Shown here: piece after piece, positions 55,311 to 63,262 of the stretch
How the letters are laid out: each line of letters starts with the position of its first letter
Position numbering within the stretch: position 1 is the stretch's first letter
Source: Salinibacterium sp. ZJ70
GTDB taxonomy: Bacteria > Actinomycetota > Actinomycetes > Actinomycetales > Microbacteriaceae
DNA length: 64,000 nucleotides
Assembly (NCBI RefSeq): GCF_011751865.2
Contig: NZ_CP061770.1
Location: forward strand, 496,001-560,000
Direction of reading: 5' to 3'
The notes under the pieces: model-generated
The model's database searches: none
Seen by the model: the letters and a program-made list of their open reading frames with translations, nothing else
What the model was told of the DNA's origin: nothing
Program-made: the position numbers and the translations under genes

Positions 55311-55718
55311 TCAGATCGTCTTCTGCTCGGCGAGCAGGTCGCGGATCTCGGCGAGAAGCTGCGTCTCGGTGGGCCCCGCGTCCTCGTCGGCGATGCCCTT
55401 CTTCGCGGCCTGGCGCTCGCGCAACGTGTTGACGGGCAGCACGAGGAGGAAGTAGACGACGGCGGCGACGATGAGGAAGTTGATCGCGGCGCCGATCACC
55501 GCACCGAAGTACATGACGGCCTCGCCGCCGCTCGTCGTGGGGATCGCGACCGGCAGCGCCGTGCTGAGCGACTCGGCGTTGAACAGCGCCCCGATCGCAG
55601 GGTTGATGACGGCATCGACGATCGCGGTGACGATCGCCGTGAATGCCGCGCCGATGACGACGGCGACCGCGAGGTCGATCACGTTGCCACGGAGGATGAA
55701 GTTTCGGAAGCCCTTCAC
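55311..55718 (-). CDS. mscL: Large-conductance mechanosensitive channel
   Basis: 135 residues. Two membrane helices: VIDLAVAVVIGAAFTAIVTAIVDAVINPAIG (pore helix with the small-residue face) and AVIGAAINFLIVAAVVYFLLV; a cytoplasmic helix follows (ETQLLAEIRDLLAEQ). Opens under membrane tension to release solutes on hypo-osmotic shock. AAAGG precedes the GTG start. Confidence 0.95.
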   Translation of the reverse strand: MKGFRNFILRGNVIDLAVAVVIGAAFTAIVTAIVDAVINPAIGALFNAESLSTALPVAIPTTSGGEAVMYFGAVIGAAINFLIVAAVVYFLLVLPVNTLRERQAAKKGIADEDAGPTETQLLAEIRDLLAEQKTI

Positions 55719-55733
55719 AGGTGGCCTTTCAAT

Positions 55734-56009
55734 CTAGGAGGAGGATGGGGTGGGAGCGGCGGTCGGAGCCGGAGCGCTCGGGGCGGACGTCGACCCGCTG
55801 GAGGTCGAGCTCGCACCGGAGTTGGAGGATCCGGACCGCGAGTCGGTGCGGTAGAAGCCGGATCCGTTGAAGGTCACCCCGACCGCGCTGAACAGCTTGC
55901 GAAGCCGTCCGCTGCAGGTGGGGCATTCCGTGAGGGAGTCGTCAGTGAACGCCTGCTGGACGTCGAAGGCGTGGTCGCACTCGGTGCAGCGGTAGGAATA
56001 GGTCGGCAT
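55734..56009 (-). CDS. FmdB/Ruc-like zinc-ribbon protein
   Basis: 91 residues. The N-terminal 40 residues are an FmdB-type zinc ribbon, MPTYSYRCTECDHAF with Cys8, Cys11, Cys29 and Cys32; the rest is a disordered Ser/Ala/Pro tail. The first 60 residues resemble M. tuberculosis Rv0991c (Ruc), a redox-regulated chaperone with the same four Cys and Ser-rich tail. The location beside 5-formyl-THF cycloligase and mscL also matches that locus. TAGCCT lies nine bases before the ATG. Confidence 0.88.
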   Translation of the reverse strand: MPTYSYRCTECDHAFDVQQAFTDDSLTECPTCSGRLRKLFSAVGVTFNGSGFYRTDSRSGSSNSGASSTSSGSTSAPSAPAPTAAPTPSSS

Positions 56010-56021
56010 AGCACCCCCAGG

Positions 56022-56603
56022 CTACGCGAAACGCCTGATACCGCCAGGCGTGACGACGCCATCCACCGGCATGTCGTGGGATTCGGTCGGCACCTCGTCG
56101 ACCAGCTCGTCGTCGTAGATCACCGCGTACACGGGAGGGCGCGTCGCCATGGAGCCGAGCATCTTGTCGAAGTAGCCTCGCCCCCATCCGAGGCGCATGC
56201 CGTTGCGGGCGATGCACGCGGCGGGCACGAGGATGAGGTCGACGTCGTTGATCGCGATCGGCCCGAGCAGCTCGCTCGTGGGCGTGGGCATGCCCAGCAG
56301 GTCCTGATCCTCATCCGCGCCGTCGTAGGGAGCCCAGTCGAGGAGCCCGTCGGCGCGCGACACCGGCAGAAGCACCTCGAGCCCGTGCTCGTCAGCCCAG
56401 CGCAGGAACCCGCGGGTCTCGGGTTCGTCATTGGTGGAGAGGTAGGCGGCGAACCGCTTCGCGTCGAGGTCGTGCACGAGCTGCACGATGTGTCGGGTGA
56501 GCGAATCGGCGGCCTCACCGCGCTCGGTGCTCGTGCGGTTGCGTCGGCGCTGACGCAGCTCGGCCCTCAGGGCGCGCTTCTGATTCTCTGCGTGGTCGCT
56601 CAC
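56022..56603 (-). CDS. 5-formyltetrahydrofolate cyclo-ligase
   Basis: 193 residues from GTG 56603. KRALRAELRQRRR is the N-terminal nucleotide/substrate helix, and RLGWGRGYFDKML is the signature ATP-binding loop with IARNGMRLG before it. Converts 5-formyl-THF to 5,10-methenyl-THF with ATP. Divergent from galU, as in mycobacteria. Confidence 0.93.
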   Translation of the reverse strand: MSDHAENQKRALRAELRQRRRNRTSTERGEAADSLTRHIVQLVHDLDAKRFAAYLSTNDEPETRGFLRWADEHGLEVLLPVSRADGLLDWAPYDGADEDQDLLGMPTPTSELLGPIAINDVDLILVPAACIARNGMRLGWGRGYFDKMLGSMATRPPVYAVIYDDELVDEVPTESHDMPVDGVVTPGGIRRFA

Positions 56604-56649
56604 AGGCCCATCGTAGGATCCTGACCCCTTCCGGGGGTGCACTGCTACG

Positions 56650-57567
56650 GTGGCGTTCGTGGCTTCCCGTATAACGAAGGCTGTTGTCCCTGTCGCTGGG
56701 CTCGGAACGCGGTTTCTGCCTGCGACCAAGGCGATGCCCAAGGAGATGCTTCCGGTCGTCGACAAGCCCGCGATCCAGTACGTCGTGGAGGAGGCCGTCT
56801 CCGCCGGTCTCACCGACGTGCTCATGATCACCGGGCGCAACAAGAGCGCTCTCGAGAACCACTTCGATCGGGTGGGCGAACTCGAGGCCGTCCTCGAGCG
56901 CAAGGGCGACGACGAGAAGCTCCGCAAGGTCGACTACTCGACTCACCTCGCCGACATCCACTACGTGCGCCAGGGAGATCCGAAGGGGCTCGGCCACGCC
57001 GTGCTCCGCGCGAAGATGCACGTGGGGCAGGAGTCGTTCGCGGTGCTTCTCGGCGACGACATCATCGACGCGCGCGACCCGCTGCTGACGCGGATGCTCG
57101 ACGTGCGCGAGGAGCTCAACACCACCGTCGTCGCACTCCTCGAGGTCGACCCGTCGCAGACCCACCTCTACGGCATCGCGACGGTCGAGCCGACCGACGA
57201 CGACGATGTCGTGCGCATCACGGGCCTCGTCGAGAAGCCCCCGCCCGGGGAGGCGCCGTCGAACTTCGCCATCATCGGCCGCTACGTGCTGCGCCCCGAG
57301 ATCTTCGAGATCCTCGAGCGCACGAAGCCCGGCAAGGGCGGTGAGATCCAGCTGACCGATGCGCTGCAGGAGCTCGCGACCGGTCCCGACTGGGCGGGCG
57401 GCGTGCACGGCGTCGTGTTCCGCGGACGCCGTTACGACACCGGCGATCGACTCGACTACCTGAAGGCCATCGTGCAGATCGCGGTCGACCGAGATGACCT
57501 GGGCCCGGATTTCAGCTCCTGGCTCGCGGACTTCGTCGGACGCTCCGAGGGTGACCGCTCGTCCTGA
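56650..57567 (+). CDS. galU: UTP-glucose-1-phosphate uridylyltransferase
   Basis: 305 residues. The nucleotide-binding N-terminus is ITKAVVPVAGLGTRFLPATKAMPKEMLPVVDKPAIQYVV. KGLGHAVLRAK and GDDIIDA follow in the active site. Makes UDP-glucose for wall polysaccharides and glycolipids. GTG 56650 or GTG 56659 could start the protein; TACGGT at 56646-56651 lies seven bases before 56659, which favours a leaderless start there. Confidence 0.95.
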   Translation: MAFVASRITKAVVPVAGLGTRFLPATKAMPKEMLPVVDKPAIQYVVEEAVSAGLTDVLMITGRNKSALENHFDRVGELEAVLERKGDDEKLRKVDYSTHLADIHYVRQGDPKGLGHAVLRAKMHVGQESFAVLLGDDIIDARDPLLTRMLDVREELNTTVVALLEVDPSQTHLYGIATVEPTDDDDVVRITGLVEKPPPGEAPSNFAIIGRYVLRPEIFEILERTKPGKGGEIQLTDALQELATGPDWAGGVHGVVFRGRRYDTGDRLDYLKAIVQIAVDRDDLGPDFSSWLADFVGRSEGDRSS

Positions 57568-57596
57568 GCGCGCACCCTGGGTAGTCTGACGCCACA

Positions 57597-58244
57597 ATGG
57601 CTACGCCCACGCTCACCGACGGTCCCATCCGAATCCGTCCGATCCGCATCCGCGACGCTCGTCCACTCGAGAACGAGCTCCTTCGCAACCGCTCGTGGCT
57701 GCGGCAGTGGGAGGCGAGCAACCCGCACGGGCAGGGCGGCTTCGATGTGAAGGCGTCGATCCGCTCGCTGCAGTCGAACGCTCGCGCGGGAGGCGGTCTG
57801 CCGTTCGCGATGGAGTACGACGGCGAATTCGCCGGGCAGCTGAACGTCTCGGGGATCACCTACGGCTCGCTGTCGTCGGCGACCCTCGGTTACTGGGTCG
57901 CGGAGCGCTTCGCCGGGAAGAACATCACGCCGACGTCGGTGGCGCTCGCGACCGACTACTGCTTCTTCACGCTGGGCCTGCACCGCATGGAGATCTGCAT
58001 CCGCCCCGAGAACGCCGCGAGCCTGCGTGTGGTGCAGAAGCTCGGCTTCCGCTACGAGGGACTTCGCCGGCGCTTCATCCACATCAACGGCGACTGGCGC
58101 GACCACTTCTGCTTCGCGCTCGTCGTCGAGGAGGTGCCGACCGGCGTGCTGCGGCGCTGGAAGGATGGGCGTGCTTCCGAGTCGGCGGCGCGCATCCCCG
58201 AGCACGACCTGACGGCCGCGACGCGGCCCCTGCGCCTCGGCTGA
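57597..58244 (+). CDS. RimJ-like GNAT acetyltransferase
   Basis: 215 residues. GNAT fold of the RimJ/RimL type: RPIRIRDARPLENELLRNRSWLRQWE and LGYWVAERFAGKNITPTSVALATDYCFFTLGLHRMEICIRPENAASLRVVQKLGFRYEGLRR, the acetyl-CoA-binding region with the conserved Asn. Its order after galU and before the SepX/GlpR-like gene matches M. tuberculosis Rv0995, but the moeA1/glp gene usually between is missing. TAGTCT lies nine bases before the ATG. Confidence 0.9.
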   Translation: MATPTLTDGPIRIRPIRIRDARPLENELLRNRSWLRQWEASNPHGQGGFDVKASIRSLQSNARAGGGLPFAMEYDGEFAGQLNVSGITYGSLSSATLGYWVAERFAGKNITPTSVALATDYCFFTLGLHRMEICIRPENAASLRVVQKLGFRYEGLRRRFIHINGDWRDHFCFALVVEEVPTGVLRRWKDGRASESAARIPEHDLTAATRPLRLG

Positions 58245-58302
58245 GGCAGGCGTGCGGCGCGCCCTGCGCGTCGCAGGGTGACGAGGCTCGTACGCTGGGG
58301 GA

Positions 58303-59295
58303 ATGGACTTCTCGGGTGCGGGCACAGCGATCATGCTGGCGCTCGCAGCCGTGCTCTGGTTCGTCTACCTGGTGCCGTCCTGGGTGCGTCGCCGTGAGTA
58401 CCTCGCGACCGAGCTCAACGCCACGCGTCTGCAGCGCACGATCCGTGTGATGGCGGAGGCAGCCGAGGCGCCGCAGGAGATCCAGCTGGAGCTCGCCGCG
58501 CGTGAGGCTGCCAAGCACGAGAAGCTGCTGCGCCAGGAGCAGCGCCGCGCCGAAGCCGAGACGCGGGCCGAGCTGCGCGCCGCAGCCGCGCGCGCCCGGA
58601 TCGCCGAGGCTCGCGCCGCCGAGATCGAGCGTGCCGCTCGTGCCGCCGAAGCTGAGGCCGAGCGTGCCGCCTCGGCAGCCCTTCGCGCGCAGCGGGCGGC
58701 GACGACCGCTCGTGATGGTCTGCGTCGCGCGCGCCGTCTCGCGGGCCTTGTGCTGCTCGCCTCGCTCGTCGTCGCGGCAGTGCAGGTGTGGCTCATGGTC
58801 GCGAACGGCGCCGTCGTCGGCTCGTGGGTGGTGCTCATCGCGTGTGCGTCGGGGGCCGCGGCATCGATCTCACTGCAGAATCGCATCGTCGCGCGCACGC
58901 GATCGCTTGCGGGTGAGGAAGCTCCGGTGCGCACGGTCGCGCGTCGGACTGCATCGACGCTCATCGACGCGGAGCTCGCGCCCGAGCCGGTGCGTGAGTG
59001 GACGCCCGTGCCCCTGCCGAAGCCGCTCTACGTCGAGCGTCACCAGCCGCCGCGTGAGCCCGTCGTTCCGCCCGTGAGCGCCGAAGCGCTGCTGCGCGCG
59101 GCCGCCGAGGAAGCCGAGCGTGCGCTGGCCGCGGCGCACGCCGAGCCCGAGGTCGTGAAGTTCCCGGTACGCGCTGCCGAGCCCGCTGCGGTCGCCGCGC
59201 CGGCCCCCAGCCGCTTCGCCTCGATGGGGCGCGTCGACGCATCCGCAGTCGAGTTCGACCTCGACGAGATCCTGCAGCGACGTCGCTCCGGCTGA
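58303..59295 (+). CDS. SepX/GlpR-like divisome membrane protein
   Basis: 330 residues: one N-terminal membrane helix (IMLALAAVLWFVYLVPSWVRRREY), a long Ala/Glu/Arg coiled-coil stretch (residues about 55-140), a pair of membrane helices near 150-195, then a Pro/Ala-rich cytoplasmic tail ending FDLDEILQRRRSG. The WFVYLVPSWVRRREYLATE start and locus (galU, rimJ) match the Rv0996/SepX/GlpR family, which acts at the division septum and, in corynebacteria, anchors the gephyrin-like protein Glp. Assignment is by topology and context; the coiled coil is longer than I expect. TACGCT six bases before the ATG. Confidence 0.72.
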   Translation: MDFSGAGTAIMLALAAVLWFVYLVPSWVRRREYLATELNATRLQRTIRVMAEAAEAPQEIQLELAAREAAKHEKLLRQEQRRAEAETRAELRAAAARARIAEARAAEIERAARAAEAEAERAASAALRAQRAATTARDGLRRARRLAGLVLLASLVVAAVQVWLMVANGAVVGSWVVLIACASGAAASISLQNRIVARTRSLAGEEAPVRTVARRTASTLIDAELAPEPVREWTPVPLPKPLYVERHQPPREPVVPPVSAEALLRAAAEEAERALAAAHAEPEVVKFPVRAAEPAAVAAPAPSRFASMGRVDASAVEFDLDEILQRRRSG

Positions 59296-59359
59296 CGCCG
59301 CACGGCCGCCCCCTGGTCACGGGGCCCCTCCGAGGGGTGATATTGTTATCAGGCAACAC

Positions 59360-59435
59360 GGGCCCTTGGCGCAGTTGGTAGCGCGCCTCGTTCGCATCGA
59401 GGAGGTCAGGAGTTCGAATCTCCTAGGGTCCACCA
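59360..59435 (+). tRNA. tRNA-Ala (anticodon CGC)
   Basis: Acceptor GGGCCCT pairs with AGGGTCC (one G-T). Anticodon loop TTCGCAT gives CGC at 59393-59395. T arm GTTCGAATC. CCA is encoded at 59433-59435. Confidence 0.97.
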
Positions 59436-59439
59436 TGTC

Positions 59440-59465
59440 AGAGCCCCGCGGTCACGCGGGGCTCT
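59440..59465 (+). terminator. Terminator of tRNA-Ala
   Basis: AGAGCCCCGCG (59440-59450) pairs perfectly with CGCGGGGCTCT (59455-59465), loop GTCA, followed by TCTGGTTT. Confidence 0.88.
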
Positions 59466-59526
59466 TCTGGTTTCCGGATCCATTCGGGCGGGCGATCGCT
59501 CAGCCGGCCCCCGCTACCCTCGGAGG

Positions 59527-59988
59527 GTGTTCGCCAGCCCGAAATCCCTGTTCCGCGTGCTCGCCTTCGCCGAGGTCGGCTCCTGGACGCTCCTCATCGT
59601 CGGCCTCATCCTGCGTGCGACCGCGGGTCTCGACATCGCCGCCACGATCGGCGGATCGATCCACGGCTTCGTGTTCATCTCCTACGGTGCGACCGCAGTC
59701 CTGCTCACCTTCCACCAGCGCTGGCCTGCGGGAATCGGCGCCGTCGCGATCGCGAGTGCGGTGATCCCGTACGCAACGGTTCCCGTGGAGCGCTGGCTCG
59801 CACGCACCGGCCGCCTCGAGGGCCAGTGGATGCTCGAGGTGCCCGCCGCGCCGGAGCGTCGCTGGTACGACGGCATCATGGTGTGGTTCCTGCGGCGCCC
59901 GTGGGTGTTCGGGCTGCTCATCGTTGCGCTCATCGTGCTCGTGTACGTGGTGCTCGTGACGCTCGGGCCGCCCATCCCCAAGAACTGA
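59527..59988 (+). CDS. DUF3817 membrane protein
   Basis: 153 residues with a DUF3817 domain: FRVLAFAEVGSWTLLIVGLILR, IHGFVFISYGATAVLLTF and YATVPVERWLAR are its conserved parts. Four membrane helices in all; the last, WVFGLLIVALIVLVYVVLVTL, is an extra. Related domains occur in integral membrane proteins of unknown function. GTG 59527 with TACCCT exactly six bases upstream; GGAGG touches the start codon and is too close to be a ribosome-binding site. Confidence 0.82.
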   Translation: MFASPKSLFRVLAFAEVGSWTLLIVGLILRATAGLDIAATIGGSIHGFVFISYGATAVLLTFHQRWPAGIGAVAIASAVIPYATVPVERWLARTGRLEGQWMLEVPAAPERRWYDGIMVWFLRRPWVFGLLIVALIVLVYVVLVTLGPPIPKN

Positions 59989-60021
59989 GCCACGCGGCCC
60001 TCGGAGGCGAGGGAGAGCGCG

Positions 60022-61416
60022 TCAGCCGCACCAGCTGGAACGCATCCCGGGGAGCCCGCGCGAGGCGTCTCCCGTGACCGCATCGACGAAGTAGGTGGTC
60101 GTCCCCTCCCAGCCGGGAGCGTACGGGTCGTTGTCGGAACGCGAGCCCGCGGGGATCACCTCGACGGCGACGTACTGGCCGTTCGGCGAGAGGCAGATCT
60201 CGCCGACCCGTGCGCTCGCGGAGGCGGGGCGGAACAGCTCGTGCGTGCCCGACGGATCCACACGGACGACGACCGAGCGCGGCGCATCCGCGGGGCCCAG
60301 CAGGTCGGTGAACGCCTCGATGCTCGACGTCGTCGAGGCGAGGAGGAAGCCCACGGGGTAGAGATCGGGGTCGATGTCGATCGGAGGAAGCTCGAGTGCG
60401 TCGCTCTGACCGGACGCGAGGTCGATGATCGTTCCGGATGTGGGGTCGGCGACGACCAGCTGCACGGTTCCGGGCAGGAACCCTCGGAGCTCGGTGTGGG
60501 TGCCGAGAAGCTGTGGGGCGGCGTCACCCAGAACATCGACGAGCAGAAGCTCGCGGTCGGTCGTCTGCATCACGACGGAGGTCGTGCCCGGAACCCACAG
60601 CCAGTCGCGGAGGACGAGCTCGTCGCCTGCAGCGTCTCGGATGGGACGCGGCGTCCATGATGCGTCCTCCAGATCGACGATGTGCAGAACGCCCTCCGCC
60701 GATCCCTCGTCCGTGAGGAAGCCGACGAGCAGCTCGCTCGTCGCGGCCTGCAGCGCGCGCACCCCGGTCGTGTCGGGAAGGGGCATCTCGTAGCTCTGCG
60801 GATCGTCAGGCACGCGCAGCTGGAGGGAGGGGATGCCCGCCTGATCGGTCGCGACGTACACGACGATGTCGCGCGCCACCGCGTACTCCTGGATGTGGTC
60901 GGCGCTCACGACGGGCTCCGTCGAGTGGGTGCCGGCGACCGACGCGCGGATGATCTGATCCTCGCCGTCGGCACGGAGGAGGCTGTACACGAGCGCGTCC
61001 TCGGTGGTGAACGTGTGACGCAGCGTCGACGCCGCCCCCGTGGCGGTGCCGCGGACATCCACCTCGACCGTGTACTCCTCGGCGTACCGCAGCACCGAGT
61101 CGAATCGCACCGTGACGCGACCCCCGTCGGCCGTGACCGTGACCGGGGTATCGGGGGTCACACGCACGTCGGCGTCGACGACCGGCTCGATCGGCTGATC
61201 CGTGTCGATGACGAGTCGCTGCCCGGAGCGCTCGACGGCGGCGGCGGCGTTGACCGAGGCGTCGCGGATCGCCGGCCCGCGCACCGCGCCCAGCGCCGCG
61301 AGCGCGAGCGTCGCGACCGTGAGCGCGACGACGACGGTGCCGAACGCGCGCCGGTATCCCGCCTGCGCCCGACGAGCGCGTGCGGCGTTCCGCACCATCG
61401 AGATCTCAGTAGACAT
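60022..61416 (-). CDS. Membrane-anchored beta-rich extracytoplasmic protein
   Basis: 464 residues. One N-terminal membrane helix (AFGTVVVALTVATLALAALGAV), an Ig/fibronectin-like region (residues about 65-135; EPVVDADVRVTPDTPVTVTA), then a long beta-propeller-like region without catalytic motifs, and a pair of Cys near the end (GEICLSPNG and SSWCG) that could form a disulfide. No family recognised. It overlaps the DUF1980 gene by 11 bases, so it is the third gene of the zinc-linked operon. Confidence 0.78.
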   Translation of the reverse strand: MSTEISMVRNAARARRAQAGYRRAFGTVVVALTVATLALAALGAVRGPAIRDASVNAAAAVERSGQRLVIDTDQPIEPVVDADVRVTPDTPVTVTADGGRVTVRFDSVLRYAEEYTVEVDVRGTATGAASTLRHTFTTEDALVYSLLRADGEDQIIRASVAGTHSTEPVVSADHIQEYAVARDIVVYVATDQAGIPSLQLRVPDDPQSYEMPLPDTTGVRALQAATSELLVGFLTDEGSAEGVLHIVDLEDASWTPRPIRDAAGDELVLRDWLWVPGTTSVVMQTTDRELLLVDVLGDAAPQLLGTHTELRGFLPGTVQLVVADPTSGTIIDLASGQSDALELPPIDIDPDLYPVGFLLASTTSSIEAFTDLLGPADAPRSVVVRVDPSGTHELFRPASASARVGEICLSPNGQYVAVEVIPAGSRSDNDPYAPGWEGTTTYFVDAVTGDASRGLPGMRSSWCG

Positions 61417-62167
61417 ACGGGTCCGCGGGCTGCTCGACGGCGGTGATCTCGCTGGGCTTCAGAACGACGGGCTCATCGGATTCGACATCCGGGTTGTCGA
61501 CGAAGGTGCCGCTCGCGTGCACCCAGGAGTCGACGGGGAAGCGCGTCTCCCACTCGGGCAGGTACACCGGCACCCCGACCGGCTGCGCGTCGAGCGTGCA
61601 GTGGGTCACGACGAAGCGCACGATGTAGAAGACGTTCTCGGGGTCCTCCGGGTCTGCGGTGACGAATCCGGTGAGGTCGGGGCGGCTCGCCGCGAGAGAG
61701 GCGGCGTCGTTCCCCTGCCGCAGCAGTGTGGCCCATTCCCTCACGGTGTACCCCGAGCCATCTCCGGCGGAGAGCTCGACGGTGTCGGCGGAGCTGCTCA
61801 GCTGGTTGAGGTCGCGGTGCGCTGCGGTGCTCGAGGTGAGCGTCGCGGGCGGGAGCACGAGCAGCGCCCCGGCGCATCCGAGCACGACAGCTGTCGACCG
61901 TCCGACGGCCCAGGCGCGACCCGTGCGCGACTCCGCCTCACCCTCCGGGTGCTCGTGCATCTCGTCCTCGTCCCGTGAGCCGGGCAGGAGCACGAGAGCT
62001 CCGATCGCGGCCATCCCGGCGATCGCGGTGAGGATCACCGTGAAGACGACATAGCGCGGATGGATGTAGAGGGTCAGCTGGCCGGTGGCGGCGAGCCACA
62101 GCACGGCCACCACCGCGATGAGCGTGAGGAGCACACCGCGGTAGTGGGAGGTGAAGCGCTCAGCCAA
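61406..62167 (-). CDS. DUF1980/TIGR03943-family membrane protein (partner of UPF0718 permease)
   Basis: 253 residues. Two N-terminal membrane helices (LLTLIAVVAVLWLAA, FTVILTAIAGMAAIGALVLL), a His/Glu-rich loop (DEMHEHPEGE), a third helix, and a soluble domain with FVVTHCTLDAQPVGVPV, a conserved Cys motif of this family. The family is paired with UPF0718 permeases and linked to zinc regulation by comparative genomics (COG3689 with COG0701). TTG start overlaps the permease stop by eight bases. Confidence 0.87.
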   Translation of the reverse strand: MAERFTSHYRGVLLTLIAVVAVLWLAATGQLTLYIHPRYVVFTVILTAIAGMAAIGALVLLPGSRDEDEMHEHPEGEAESRTGRAWAVGRSTAVVLGCAGALLVLPPATLTSSTAAHRDLNQLSSSADTVELSAGDGSGYTVREWATLLRQGNDAASLAASRPDLTGFVTADPEDPENVFYIVRFVVTHCTLDAQPVGVPVYLPEWETRFPVDSWVHASGTFVDNPDVESDEPVVLKPSEITAVEQPADPYVY

Positions 62168-63167
62168 GCAGGTTCACCCCGAATCCGAGGGCGGCGGCGG
62201 CGAGCGCGGCGACGAGGGTGATGCGGACGAGGGTGCCCGTGGTGAAGGTGGTGCGCAGCAGGGCGAGCATCTTCACATCCACCATCGCCCCGAAGACGAG
62301 GAAGGCGACAACGGCGCCCGGCATGAACACCGAGCCGAAGGAGACGATGAAGAACGCATCGACGTTGGAGCAGATCCCGATGATGAACGCGAGCACCATG
62401 AGTGCGAGGACGGACAGCACGGGGTTGGCTCCGAGCGCGACGAGTGCGTCTCGGGGGACGCCCACCTGGATGATGCCGGCGATCAGGCAGCCGAGGATGA
62501 GCGCGGGGAGCACGGCGCTGGTCTCCTCGGCGAATCCGACGAACGCGCGCCGCATCCGCGAGCCCTGGGCCGGGTGGTCGTGGTGCGCCCGGCAGGTGGC
62601 CTGGAACCCGGGGGTGAGGAGGTTCTGGGGTTGCGGGTGGCGGCTGAACATCCATCCGATGAGATTCGCGATGAGGAACCCGCCGAGGATGCGCGCGATG
62701 AGGATGCCGTGATCCCAGCCGAACGCCTGGTAGGTGACGATGATCGTCACGGGGTTGAGGATGGGGGCCGCGAGCAGGAAGGTGATCGCTTCGGGGACGC
62801 TGAGGCCGCGCACGATGAGGCCGCGCGCGAGCGGCACGTTGCCGCACTCGCAGACGGGAAGCAGGATTCCGAGCAGCGAGAGCGCGGCGCGACGCAGCAT
62901 GGGGGTGCGCGGCAGGTAGCGCTCGAAGACCCACGCGGGCACCCACACCTGAACGACGACGGACAGCAGCACGCCGAGGAAGATGAACGGCAGCGACTCG
63001 ATGAGCACGCTCGCAGAGAGGGTGACGAGGTCGCGGGCGACAGTGGGAAGGGTCTCGGCGGGAAGATCTCCGGTGAGGGTGCGCAGCGCGACGAACGCCG
63101 CGAGCAGGAGAAGTGCCACGACGGCCGCGGTGGTGGGGCGCACGCGGGCCGGCCGGGTCTGCTGCAT
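62160..63167 (-). CDS. UPF0718 permease (YraQ/COG0701 family)
   Basis: 335 residues from ATG 63167; the frame is open further to 63233 but that would cross the Zur-like box. Eight to nine membrane helices. Conserved features are GILLPVCECGNVPLARGL with a Cys pair, AAPILNPVTIIVTYQAFGW and GICSNVDAFFIVSFGSVFMPGAVVAFLVFGAMVDVKM. Proposed metal or small-solute permease. TAACCT lies seven bases before the ATG (63180-63175), a leaderless arrangement. First gene of a three-gene operon. Confidence 0.88.
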   Translation of the reverse strand: MQQTRPARVRPTTAAVVALLLLAAFVALRTLTGDLPAETLPTVARDLVTLSASVLIESLPFIFLGVLLSVVVQVWVPAWVFERYLPRTPMLRRAALSLLGILLPVCECGNVPLARGLIVRGLSVPEAITFLLAAPILNPVTIIVTYQAFGWDHGILIARILGGFLIANLIGWMFSRHPQPQNLLTPGFQATCRAHHDHPAQGSRMRRAFVGFAEETSAVLPALILGCLIAGIIQVGVPRDALVALGANPVLSVLALMVLAFIIGICSNVDAFFIVSFGSVFMPGAVVAFLVFGAMVDVKMLALLRTTFTTGTLVRITLVAALAAAALGFGVNLLG

Positions 63168-63227
63168 GTGCTTCAGGTTAGGCGATGCGGATGGGGGGAT
63201 CCGGCGGACGCCGGACGCTATCCGTTT

Positions 63228-63242
63228 TGACAATCATTATCA
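63228..63242. promoter_or_regulatory. Zur-like operator overlapping the promoter of the zinc-binding lipoprotein
   Basis: TGACAATCATTATCA is an interrupted palindrome of the TGANAATNATTNTCA type used by zinc uptake regulators. The -35 hexamer TTGACA (63227-63232) overlaps it, and the -10 TACCGT (63251-63256) follows after 18 bases, six bases before the ATG. It lies about 60 bases from the divergent permease start, so both directions may be zinc-repressed. Confidence 0.8.
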
Positions 63243-63262
63243 ATAAGGCGTACCGTCGCCGT

